Shown piece by piece: positions 15,952-22,901 of a stretch of 36,725 nt of DNA. The DNA lies in assembly GCF_021462825.1 (NCBI RefSeq), contig NZ_JAKEEB010000048.1:1-36725 (forward strand). The letters run 5' to 3'. Below the pieces are notes generated by a model. That model ran no database searches and was not told the origin of the DNA. It saw nothing but the letters and a program-made list of their open reading frames with translations. The position numbers and the translations under genes are program-made. This stretch comes from Streptomyces glomeratus (GTDB taxonomy: Bacteria; Actinomycetota; Actinomycetes; Streptomycetales; Streptomycetaceae). Numbering within the stretch: the first letter of the stretch is position 1; the number at the start of each line of letters is the position of its first letter.

Positions 15952-16608
15952 TCAGGAGGCTACGCCGGCCAGGGCGAGGAATTCGCTGCGGGAGCGGGCG
16001 TCGGAACGCAGCAGGCCGAGCAGAGTGGAGGTCATCGTGCTGGAACCGGTGGCCTGGACGCCGCGCAGGGTCATGCAGGAGTGCTCGGCCTCGATCACCA
16101 CGCCGACGCCCTTGGGTTCGAGGTGAGTCTGCAGCCAGTCGGCGACCTGTTTGGTCAGCCGTTCTTGGACTTGCGGGCGGCACGCGAAGTGCTCGACGAC
16201 GCGGGCCAGCTTGGACAGGCCCAGGATGCGGGCACCGGGCAGGTAGCCGACGTGGGCGGTGCCGACGAACGGCAGCAGATGGTGCTCGCATACCGAACGG
16301 ACCGGGATGCGACGGGCCAGGACGAGTTCGTCGTAGCCCTCGTCGTTGGGGAAGGTGGTCAGGTCGAAGGGGCGCGGGCTGAACAGTTCGGCGTAGGCGC
16401 GGGCCATCCGGCCAGGTGTGCCGCGCAGGCTCTCCGAGGCGGTGGAGATGCCGAGGGCGTGGAGGAACTGGCCGGCCGCGGTTTCCGCGGCGGCCAGGTC
16501 GATGCCTCCGGGCTGATGGACTACCCGCAGGGCGGGCCGTGCGGGTGCCGTCACTTCCTCGTGGTGTGGATCTCTGTGTGGGGTGGTGCGGTGGGGGCGC
16601 TCGGTCAT
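15952..16608 (-). CDS. folE: GTP cyclohydrolase I (FolE type)
   Basis: This 218-residue enzyme converts GTP to 7,8-dihydroneopterin triphosphate, the first step to folate and other pterins. Family hallmarks are intact: SESLRGTPGRMARAYAELF, then SVCEHHLLPFVGTAHVGYLP, and HSCMTLRGVQATGS. Zinc ligands Cys107, His110 and Cys178 are present. A His/Arg-rich leader of about 25 residues precedes the domain. ATG 16608 follows the upstream gene's TGA by one base, so translation is probably coupled. Streptomycetes normally carry a housekeeping folE in the folate gene cluster. This copy sits with two membrane proteins and a CxxC protein, so it is likely a second, specialised copy. Confidence 0.9.
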   Translation of the reverse strand: MTERPHRTTPHRDPHHEEVTAPARPALRVVHQPGGIDLAAAETAAGQFLHALGISTASESLRGTPGRMARAYAELFSPRPFDLTTFPNDEGYDELVLARRIPVRSVCEHHLLPFVGTAHVGYLPGARILGLSKLARVVEHFACRPQVQERLTKQVADWLQTHLEPKGVGVVIEAEHSCMTLRGVQATGSSTMTSTLLGLLRSDARSRSEFLALAGVAS

Positions 16609-16609
16609 G

Positions 16610-17068
16610 TCAGCTGCCGCCGATACCGAGGGCAGTGAGCAGGACCAGGACAAGGGTGGCCACGGCGAGGAGTCCGTGTGCCAGCACCACGGGCAGAGGG
16701 AAGTGCCGTTCGGCGGGCACGGCCACTTCGGCTGTCTGCGCCGTCGCGGTGGCTGGGGCCGTTTCGGCGGTGGCACGGTTGCGGTAGACGGGGATCCAGC
16801 GGGCCAGCATGACGAATCCCAGTAGGGCGACCGGCAGAAGCAGGCCGAACGCGGTCCAGGCCAGAACATTGTTGTCGGCCACGACATAGATGATCCACAC
16901 CACCAGCCCGATCGCGGCGAGGGCGAAATGCCCGAAGACGACCGGCGCGGGCAGGCGGCTGGCACGGGACTGCTGTTGCCGGATTCCGCCCCGCTGGATC
17001 CATGTGCCGAGCAGGTAGAAGCCGCCGAGGGCGGTGACCACCCAGGTGATCAGTGCGGCGATGTCCAT
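16610..17068 (-). CDS. four-helix integral membrane protein
   Basis: This 152-residue protein has four predicted transmembrane segments: ALITWVVTALGGFYLLGTWI, then VVFGHFALAAIGLVVWIIYV, NVLAWTAFGLLLPVALLGFV and VVLAHGLLAVATLVLVLLTA. A histidine sits near the start of the second and of the fourth segment. That placement could allow bis-His heme coordination, though this is speculation. GGGAG six bases before ATG 17068 fixes the start. It ends one base before the folE start codon and lies 77 bases after the DUF2231 gene. Family not recognised by name. Confidence 0.75.
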   Translation of the reverse strand: MDIAALITWVVTALGGFYLLGTWIQRGGIRQQQSRASRLPAPVVFGHFALAAIGLVVWIIYVVADNNVLAWTAFGLLLPVALLGFVMLARWIPVYRNRATAETAPATATAQTAEVAVPAERHFPLPVVLAHGLLAVATLVLVLLTALGIGGS

Positions 17069-17145
17069 GGGTAACTCCCGAGTGATGAGGGTGTCGAAGG
17101 CAGCCGGACGACACACCGGCCGCCGTGAAGGCTGCGCGAGCCGGC

Positions 17146-17694
17146 TCACACGGCAGAGCGGGCGTCTCGCTCGCTGCGGTCAGGCGTGTATCCCTCGGCC
17201 TGGGTGACCTCATCGGCGACCCGTACGCCGTAGCGGTACGCGAGCTTTCCGCCCAGAAATCCGGCGACGCCCAGGACCATCAGGCTGAGTGCGGAGAGAG
17301 TGAGCCTGCCGAGGCCGACACTCCCGCCGTCGGTATAGGTGCTGTGGCGCCACAGGAAGTTGACGGTGTAGGCGGCGGTCACCAGCAGGTTCAGGGTCAT
17401 GTGGACCAGTGCGGTGCGAAAGGCCGGGGTGCCGGCCGGAATCGCGAACAGATCGAGGGATCCGACCAGGGCCGCCAGCAGGGCACCGATCACCCCGACG
17501 GCGATCAGCCACTGCGAGCCCTGGCTCAGGAATCCCGGACGGTGCACGACCTGGGAAGCGATGTCGAACACGAGACTGGCCACCCAGGCACCGATCGGCA
17601 CGGTCACCAGGATCGGGTGGAACGGATGGCCGTACGGGCCGGCGAGCGAGGCGCTGACCGGACGTTTCGCCTGGAGCTGTGACTCATGGTCCAT
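17146..17694 (-). CDS. DUF2231 family membrane protein
   Basis: This 182-residue protein has about four transmembrane segments. The characteristic opening HPFHPILVTVPIGAWVASLV identifies DUF2231, whose members are small redox-associated membrane proteins of unproven function. The HPFHP histidines and His in FRTALVHMTLNLLV are possible heme or metal ligands. GGGAGG just before ATG 17694 supports the start. It is the first gene of the unit with the four-helix protein, folE and the ArsC-like protein. It is divergent from a cysteine-rich winged-helix regulator, with an inverted repeat between them. Confidence 0.82.
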   Translation of the reverse strand: MDHESQLQAKRPVSASLAGPYGHPFHPILVTVPIGAWVASLVFDIASQVVHRPGFLSQGSQWLIAVGVIGALLAALVGSLDLFAIPAGTPAFRTALVHMTLNLLVTAAYTVNFLWRHSTYTDGGSVGLGRLTLSALSLMVLGVAGFLGGKLAYRYGVRVADEVTQAEGYTPDRSERDARSAV

Positions 17695-17713
17695 CGCGAC
17701 CTCCCACTAGTTT

Positions 17714-17731
17714 CACCAACGAATATTGGTG
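17714..17731. promoter_or_regulatory. inverted-repeat operator CACCAA-N6-TTGGTG
   Basis: Six-base arms CACCAA (17714-17719) and TTGGTG (17726-17731) flank an AT-rich CGAATA spacer, 20 bases upstream of the DUF2231 start. The surrounding sequence is locally AT-rich. This is the expected position for the operator of the divergent regulator at 17816. It resembles, but does not match exactly, the CAAC-N6-GTTG site I recall for SufR. Confidence 0.5.
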
Positions 17732-17815
17732 TTATTTGAGAGGGGCGTCAAGACATGCAGCACACATGGTCAAAAGAAGGCTTGTGCCCACGCACATGGG
17801 AGTTACCGTGGTCTG

Positions 17816-18568
17816 GTGGCTTCTGACCCGACTCCGCAGGCCGACGCGGCCCACACCGCCATCGACTCCGTCAGCGCTCTGAGCGAGGACTCGCGGCGGC
17901 GCATGTTCAGCTTCATCCGGCGTGCCCGCCGGGCCGTCACCCGGGACGAGGCGGCCGCCAGCGTCGGCATCTCCCGCAAACTCGCCGCCTTCCACCTCGA
18001 CAAGCTCGTGGACGCCGGTCTGCTCCGCGCGCGCTACGAAACGCCCGACGGGATCCGCAAGGTCGGCAGACAACCGAAGGTGTACGAAGCCACCGACGCC
18101 CAGATCACCGTGAGCATCCCCGACCGACGCCACGAGCTCCTGGCGGACCTTCTGCTGGATGCCGTCCTGACCGAGGGTGCCGACGAAAGCGCCGCGCAGG
18201 CAGCCCTGCGCACCGCCGAGCAGCGCGGCCGGCGGATGGGCGAGACCGCGCGGGACGAGACCCGACCGGGCCGCCTGGGCCCAGAGCGCGGCCTGACCGC
18301 CTGCGAGCGGCTGCTGGACCAGTGCGGCTACGAACCCGTCCGGGAAACGCCCACCCGGCTCCGCCTGCGCAACTGTCCCTTCCACCCGCTGGCCGCGAAG
18401 GCCCCCGACCTGGTGTGCGGCATGAACCAGGCCTTCCTCAGCGGCTTCCTCAACGGCCTGCAGGTCAACGGGGTCCAAGCCGTCCTGGCACCCGAGCCCG
18501 GGGAATGCTGTGTGCGGCTGGGCCCGGGCGACACCGATGATGACGACCAGACGGCCCAGGACCACTGA
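17816..18568 (+). CDS. winged-helix regulator with C-terminal cysteines (SufR/COG2345-like)
   Basis: This 250-residue protein has an N-terminal winged helix (residues about 22-95, with VTRDEAAASVGISRKLAAFH then LDKLVDAGLLRARYE). Its C-terminal half contains Cys163, Cys170, Cys187, Cys201, Cys231 and Cys232. Cys187 and Cys201 lie in NCPFHPLAAKAPDLVCGMNQ. This layout recalls the SufR group, whose C-terminal cysteines hold an iron-sulfur cluster, though the spacing here is not identical. GTG 17816 is chosen by domain position; GGGAG is 13 bases upstream, which is long. An alternative TTG at 17726 would overlap the operator and add about 30 residues without family similarity. It probably represses the divergent DUF2231-folE unit in response to redox, iron or nitric oxide. 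Confidence 0.78.
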   Translation: MASDPTPQADAAHTAIDSVSALSEDSRRRMFSFIRRARRAVTRDEAAASVGISRKLAAFHLDKLVDAGLLRARYETPDGIRKVGRQPKVYEATDAQITVSIPDRRHELLADLLLDAVLTEGADESAAQAALRTAEQRGRRMGETARDETRPGRLGPERGLTACERLLDQCGYEPVRETPTRLRLRNCPFHPLAAKAPDLVCGMNQAFLSGFLNGLQVNGVQAVLAPEPGECCVRLGPGDTDDDDQTAQDH

Positions 18569-18929
18569 CGTGACGCCGATCGGGCCGCGCTGCCGGCGGA
18601 CCGGATCGACGAAGGCGGGGGCGAGGCGGTAGCCCTGCGGTATCGCCCCGCCACCCCCGGCCGCCGTCGGCGACGCTGCCCAGCCAGCCGGAGACCTGGT
18701 CCGCTACCGCCGGGCAACCCCTGCTGATCGCCGGCATCGCCCCCGCTGGGGTGAGCTTCCCACGGCGGCTCTTGATGTCGGCCCTTGATGTCGGCTCTTG
18801 ATGCCGGAGCGCCCAGCGCCGACAGTCGCTACTGCTGCCGTGTACGGCGAGACCGCGTCGCTTCGAAGGTCAGCAGTCTCGTTTGCGCTCGCTCTCGACC
18901 ACCCCGCCGGAGGGGCTGGTCAAGTCCCC
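18569..18929. other. intergenic region without a recognised gene
   Basis: Between the regulator and the TetR gene on the other strand I see no supported gene. The region contains the short tandem repeat at 18770-18808 and GC-rich inverted sequences. Both flanking genes end here, so termination signals are expected, but none is clear-cut. Confidence 0.4.
18770..18808. repeat. 13-bp tandem repeat, three units
   Basis: The unit TCTTGATGTCGGC is present at 18770, 18783 and 18796 with one to three differences per copy. It lies in non-coding sequence between convergent genes. Confidence 0.7.
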
Positions 18930-19523
18930 TCAGCCATGTGAACGCGGATGTCCTGCCCTACGGATGTACAAGCCTTCCAGGAGGGCGGTCAGGTAGCGGC
19001 GGGCGGTCTCGATACGGTCGTCGGGGGCGCTGTGCACGTTCGCGGCGTAGGCGACTCCGCACATGAGCGGCACCAGGTCGTCGGAGGTCAGGTCGGCGCG
19101 CACAACCCCGGCCTCGCGGGCCCGCTCGAGCAGCTGTGCGCCCACCGACCGTAGGGTCCGCTTCAGTTCGGTGGTGCGCGGCAGGGTGTCCGTGGGTGCG
19201 GCGGTGACCGCGGACAGGGAGGCGTCACTGACCTGCGCTTCGATGGTGCGGGTCAGGAAGTCCGCGAGGGCGCGCCCGGGGTCGGTGTCGGCCAGCGCCT
19301 GCTCGCCGTGGGCGGCGAGTCCCTCCAGGCAGGGGGTGGCAACGGTCTCCAGCAGCGCCTCGGCGGTGGGGAAGTGGCGGTAGACGGTGCCGACGCCCAG
19401 TCCGGCGCGGCGGGCGATGTCGTTGAGCTGTAGTGGTGTGCCTTCGTCCACGAGATCGCGGGCCACGGCGACGATGCGTTCCCAGTTGCGGGCGGCGTCC
19501 TTGCGTAGGGGGGCGGTCGTCAT
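18930..19523 (-). CDS. TetR family transcriptional regulator
   Basis: This 197-residue protein has an N-terminal helix-turn-helix (NWERIVAVARDLVDEG then GLGVGTVYRHFPTAEALLET). The C-terminal domain (VPLMCGVAYAANVHS) is typical of the common actinobacterial TetR group that represses neighbouring SDR or oxidoreductase genes. No ribosome binding site is visible before ATG 19523. Instead TAGACT, a good -10 element, ends seven bases upstream on the minus strand, so the mRNA may be leaderless. A palindromic operator lies at 19539-19551, and two near-identical sites lie before the neighbouring SDR gene. This links the two genes as regulator and target. Confidence 0.88.
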   Translation of the reverse strand: MTTAPLRKDAARNWERIVAVARDLVDEGTPLQLNDIARRAGLGVGTVYRHFPTAEALLETVATPCLEGLAAHGEQALADTDPGRALADFLTRTIEAQVSDASLSAVTAAPTDTLPRTTELKRTLRSVGAQLLERAREAGVVRADLTSDDLVPLMCGVAYAANVHSAPDDRIETARRYLTALLEGLYIRRAGHPRSHG

Positions 19524-19538
19524 GGGAGAAGTCTATCT

Positions 19539-19551
19539 GGATGGTTCATCC
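19539..19551. promoter_or_regulatory. TetR operator 1 (autoregulatory site)
   Basis: GGATG-GTT-CATCC, with flanks ATCT and GATTG, lies just upstream of the TetR start and would fall between -35 and -10. It matches operators 2 and 3 in a 13-base core of form GGATG-N3-YATCC plus flanks. A further half-site, ACCGGATGAG, lies at about 19570. Confidence 0.65.
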
Positions 19552-19748
19552 GATTGCTGCGGCGTACGAACCGGATGAGCCACCACTTCCCCCTTCGGGC
19601 AACTCCGTGCCCAGCCGCGCCTGCACATGGGCCCGAGGACCAGGGGGCCGTCGTCTCCGACCTCGTGGCGCCCTTCACCGGACGCCCACCTTGCTGCCCT
19701 GAGGAAACGAGCGGCCTTGCGGTCGTGGCTGATCGGCCCCGGCTGCCG

Positions 19749-20630
19749 TCACCCGGCCATGACGGGAGCGAGGCGCTCACTGAGGCGGCGGACGGCCTCG
19801 GCGACGCGGGGGTCCGTAGCCGAACGGAAGGGGGCGACCGGATGAGCCTGCGGTCCGATGACGACGCCGGTTTGGCCGGTCAGCGAGCCGTCGGTCGCGG
19901 CGAAGATCGAGGGCCTGGCCGCCACGGACGCCGGGCCCGAGGTCGAGCGTTCGAACTTGCGCCGGACCAGTGGCCAGAGCAGCCGCAGCCCCGGCGAGAC
20001 GATCTTCGGATTGCGCATGGTGCCGTTGGTCATGTCGGTCGCGGCGCCGCCGGGGTCCGCCGCGAACACCGAGACGCCCGTGCCGTCGAGCCGGCCGGCC
20101 AGCTCCAGGGTGTAGGTGAGGTTGGCGAGCTTGGCGCGGCCGTACCAGTGGAAGCCGTAGTAGCCCCCCGGCGGCTCGACGGCATCGAAGACGCGCTTGG
20201 CGACGCCGACCGCGCCCGAGGTGACGTTCACGATCCGGCTCGGCGCACCGGCTCGCAGTGCGGGCAGCAGCAGTTCGGTGAGCAGATACGGCGAGAGGTG
20301 ATTGACGGCGAACGTCGCTTCGATCCCGTCGACCGAGTCCTGTCGTTCCGGGAACATCGCTCCCACGTTGTTGACCAGCACGGTCAGCGGACCGTCGGCG
20401 GCGATGCGGTCGGCGAGGGCGCGGACCGCATCGAGTGAGGACAGTTCGGCGGCCAGGAACCGGGCGGAATGCAACGGTGCCGTTGTGTTGATCCGTTCGA
20501 CCGCGCGCGCACCTCTTTCGGCGTTGCGCCCGACCACCGTGACCGCAAGGCCTGCCTCTGCCAGGCCCAGGGCGGTCTCCAGCCCGATTCCCGCTGTCCC
20601 CGCCGTCACCAGCGCTGTCTGCTTCATCAC
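19749..20630 (-). CDS. short-chain dehydrogenase/reductase (SDR)
   Basis: This 293-residue protein is SDR-like in its N-terminal part: TAGTAGIG for cofactor binding, NNVG in place of NNAG, VTSGA, and YGRAK as the catalytic Tyr-xxx-Lys. The longer C-terminal part and LVNNVGAMFPERQDSVDGIE resemble retinol-dehydrogenase-like SDRs. The substrate is unknown. Two ATGs (20630 and 20627) begin the protein, with no strong ribosome binding site. Two operators identical in form to the one before the TetR gene lie 20 to 70 bases upstream. The TetR gene follows downstream on the same strand with its own promoter. Confidence 0.87.
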   Translation of the reverse strand: MMKQTALVTAGTAGIGLETALGLAEAGLAVTVVGRNAERGARAVERINTTAPLHSARFLAAELSSLDAVRALADRIAADGPLTVLVNNVGAMFPERQDSVDGIEATFAVNHLSPYLLTELLLPALRAGAPSRIVNVTSGAVGVAKRVFDAVEPPGGYYGFHWYGRAKLANLTYTLELAGRLDGTGVSVFAADPGGAATDMTNGTMRNPKIVSPGLRLLWPLVRRKFERSTSGPASVAARPSIFAATDGSLTGQTGVVIGPQAHPVAPFRSATDPRVAEAVRRLSERLAPVMAG

Positions 20631-20650
20631 TTGACCCGCTTCGCGTATCT

Positions 20651-20663
20651 GGATGGATTATCC
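20651..20663. promoter_or_regulatory. TetR operator 2 (SDR proximal)
   Basis: GGATGGATTATCC, flanked by ATCT and GGTTG, lies 20 bases upstream of the SDR start. It would overlap the transcription start or early leader. It shares the 13-base core form with operators 1 and 3. Confidence 0.65.
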
Positions 20664-20687
20664 GGTTGACGTCAGCATAGCAGATCC

Positions 20688-20700
20688 GGATGACCTATCC
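20688..20700. promoter_or_regulatory. TetR operator 3 (SDR distal)
   Basis: GGATGACCTATCC lies within a perfect CCGGAT-GACCT-ATCCGG inverted repeat and is followed by TTGG. Its centre is 37 bases from that of operator 2, a spacing of about 3.5 helical turns. TATGCT between the two sites could be the SDR -10 element. Confidence 0.65.
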
Positions 20701-20873
20701 GGTTGGAGCGTGTGGTATGGCGTTGCCGCATCCCGGCCCGTAGCGGCCGGCTCCGTTCCGGACTCGGCGTGTTGAGCATCCGCCCGGACGCCTCTGAGTA
20801 CGCGTACTCAAGGCTCGGCGGCCATCGGCGGGGAGAGTGGGGGCAGCCCGAACGACCGGAGAGGACCGTGCGC

Positions 20874-21212
20874 ATGCCCCGCAGCATCACCCGACCCAAC
20901 ACCGCCTTCCGTACCGGCAGATTCCGGGCCGCCGCTGCCACTTTCGTCGGCGCGACCGCCCTCGTGACGCTCACCGGGTGTTCCTCCCTCGAGTTCCGGG
21001 AGGACATCTGCATGAGCAGCGAATACCCCGTCCTGACAGTGGGCGGCACCGGTTCGGCGTGCGTCGCGGAAGGCCAAAAGCCTCCGGCGGGATACGCGCG
21101 ATACCCGGAGGGCAAGGTGCCGCAGCAGGTCGACGACGAGTGGGACGTGTACTGGCGTACTCACACGCTCGACAAGGACGGCAACGTCATCGACGCGCCG
21201 GACGGGGGCTGA
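20874..21212 (+). CDS. small lipoprotein
   Basis: This 112-residue exported protein has a long basic n-region (MPRSITRPNTAFRTGRF) and hydrophobic AAAATFVGATALVTLTGC with a lipobox. A short conserved-looking domain follows with EDICMSSEYPVL, GTGSACVAEGQKPP and WDVYWRTHTLDKDGN. The two cysteines of the mature part may pair. I recall similar small lipoproteins in Streptomyces but cannot name the family. ATG 20874 is preferred over GTG 20868 because GGAGAGG ends nine bases before it. Two strong hairpins follow, the first overlapping the stop codon. Confidence 0.75.
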   Translation: MPRSITRPNTAFRTGRFRAAAATFVGATALVTLTGCSSLEFREDICMSSEYPVLTVGGTGSACVAEGQKPPAGYARYPEGKVPQQVDDEWDVYWRTHTLDKDGNVIDAPDGG

Positions 21213-21240
21213 CCGGTCAGCCGGCGCCACGGGTGGCGCC
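21207..21240 (+). terminator. twin hairpins after the small lipoprotein gene
   Basis: A perfect 16-bp palindrome GGCTGACCGGTCAGCC (21207-21222) spans the stop codon. It is directly followed by GGCGCCAC-GG-GTGGCGCC (21223-21240), with 8-bp arms. The two back-to-back perfect inverted repeats should form a strong tandem terminator. Confidence 0.7.
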
Positions 21241-21247
21241 CCGCCAT

Positions 21248-21418
21248 GGGGTGCAGGGAGGCCGGCACTATGCGACCTGGCCCGGCGGCAACCGGGCACA
21301 GCCGCCGGCCATCCACGTCACCGCAGGCCAAGAGGGTGAACACACCAGCCTTCAAAGCTGCCATGAGCAGGTTCCCAAGGCCTGGGACCAGGCTCGGAAG
21401 ACCGCGTACCGGACCTAG
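21248..21418 (+). CDS. possible short ORF or remnant
   Basis: A GTG-initiated frame of 56 residues reads GGRHYATWPGGNRAQPPAIH and ends SCHEQVPKAWDQARKTAYRT. Its amino-acid composition looks protein-like, but codon use is less GC-biased at third positions than in neighbours. No family is recognised and no clear ribosome binding site precedes it. It could be a small gene or a decayed fragment. Confidence 0.2.
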   Translation, partial: GVQGGRHYATWPGGNRAQPPAIHVTAGQEGEHTSLQSCHEQVPKAWDQARKTAYRT

Positions 21419-21532
21419 GACAGAGGCTGACCGCCAAGGCCCGTTCTGCTGACCCCGCGAGGTGAAAAAGTCATCGGCCCTATCCAGCCCGCACGGATCA
21501 GGGCGATCTGGGAGGGCAGCGGTGACACCGGG

Positions 21533-21868
21533 TCAACAGCTCTTCCGCGCGACCCGCTCCACGCCGATCCGCGCGCACACCTCCTCGTACGATTCCTTCA
21601 CGCCGGCCGGCATGGCCCCGGGTCTCAGCACTGAGGCTCCGACGAGTCGCACCCGAGGGCGGTCGTCCTCGATGCAGCCATCGCCCTTGAAGTGGTAGTG
21701 ACGCAGAGCCCGAGCAAGGGCGTTCACGCTTCGCCGCAGCGGTGTGGAGCCTTCGAGATCCGCCTGGAACGAGAGCCAGCCCTCGTTGGACGCCTCCGCA
21801 CTGACATTGCCGGCGAGGCGCTCGATCTCCCGTAGATAATCAAGGTCGCTGAGCTCGCGTGACGTCAT
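21533..21868 (-). CDS. hypothetical protein
   Basis: This 111-residue protein begins MTSRELSDLDYLREIERLAG and is rich in charged residues without membrane segments. The stretch LRRSVNALARALRHYHFKGD looks helical. I do not recognise a family. ATG 21868 is preferred because the open frame upstream (to 21943) has low-quality sequence. A ribosome binding site is not obvious. It is divergent from the HD-domain gene at 22067, with about 200 bases between. Confidence 0.5.
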   Translation of the reverse strand: MTSRELSDLDYLREIERLAGNVSAEASNEGWLSFQADLEGSTPLRRSVNALARALRHYHFKGDGCIEDDRPRVRLVGASVLRPGAMPAGVKESYEEVCARIGVERVARKSC

Positions 21869-22066
21869 GGTCCGGAGTCTCGCACCATGCCGAACGGCGC
21901 CTGAACAGGTTTTCGGTGGCGTGCAGCGTCGAGCAGAATGCAAGGGCGCCCGGGCGCCGACCTCATCGACTCACGAAGAGGGGCAGGCAGCCACAGGGCG
22001 TGGGCCGGTATGCCCGGACCGGTGGCCCGCACCATGACGGTGGCGCACCGGATGAAAGGAGCAGCC

Positions 22067-22609
22067 ATGCAGACGGTTGAGTATGTCGACGCCTTGGCGG
22101 CGGAGGCGCACGCCGGCCAGGTCGACAAGATCGGCGTGCCCTATGTCGAGCATGTCCGCGCGGTCGCTGCGGGACTCTCACCGTTCGGCCCGGAGTTGAT
22201 GATGGCCGGGCTGCTGCACGACGTGATCGAGGACACCCGCTGGACGGCTGAGCAGTTGCGGGCAGCCGGTATCCCGGCCCATGTCGTCTCTGTTGTGGAG
22301 GTGGTGACCAACGAGCCCGGTGTGCCCTACGGCGAGAAACTCAAGCGCATCAGCACCAACCGAGACGCAACCCTTGTGAAGATCGCCGACAATGCCCACA
22401 ACAGTCACCCCGATCGGACCGCCCACCTTCCTGCCGGGAAGCGCGATCGGCTGGCTGCGAAGTACCGGGCGGCCCGCGACGTGCTCTGGGCCGCCGCCGA
22501 CAGCGAGCACATCGAGGCTGTCCTCTCGATCGTCAACCCTTCGCTGCTTGCCGAGCTGAGGGAGCGGCAGATCGCCGCGGAATCGGAGCGCCCACCATCC
22601 GGGCGCTGA
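22067..22609 (+). CDS. HD-domain phosphohydrolase, MESH1/SpoT-hydrolase-like
   Basis: This 180-residue protein has the metal-dependent HD layout: His in AHAGQ, PYVEHVR, GLLHDVIEDT (His-Asp with following Glu-Asp) and VKIADNAHN. Order and spacing resemble the (p)ppGpp hydrolase domain of RelA/SpoT and the stand-alone MESH1 type. That makes it a candidate small alarmone hydrolase, though other nucleotide substrates are possible. No synthetase, TGS or ACT domain is present. AAGGAG five bases before ATG 22067 fixes the start; the frame is open upstream but without similarity. Confidence 0.8.
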   Translation: MQTVEYVDALAAEAHAGQVDKIGVPYVEHVRAVAAGLSPFGPELMMAGLLHDVIEDTRWTAEQLRAAGIPAHVVSVVEVVTNEPGVPYGEKLKRISTNRDATLVKIADNAHNSHPDRTAHLPAGKRDRLAAKYRAARDVLWAAADSEHIEAVLSIVNPSLLAELRERQIAAESERPPSGR

Positions 22610-22901
22610 AGCCGTCCACCGCCTGACAAAGCCCTACCCGGAGTCCGGAGGGGGTCGCTGCGCGCGTGACTTCGGCTGAGACGGGGCATCGTCAGCGGTG
22701 CGCGCAGCCCTTCGTGGGCGTTGCACCGCCAGGCGACAGCACCACAGACGCGGGTGAGCCCTGCGTGATACGTTCTGCTTCGCCGTGCGCCGCTGTGAAT
22801 TGAGGAGGTGAGACCGATCAACGCTATGACAGGTCGGGGCTCCCTCTCTCGCATGGTCTAGGGAGTGCCCGCAGAAGGCATCCCGAAAGGCTTGAAACGC
22901 T

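Noticed and set aside
15302..16291. Minus-strand open frame of 329 codons over the ArsC-like and folE genes
   Set aside because: It is an out-of-frame shadow of the two recognised genes on the same strand.
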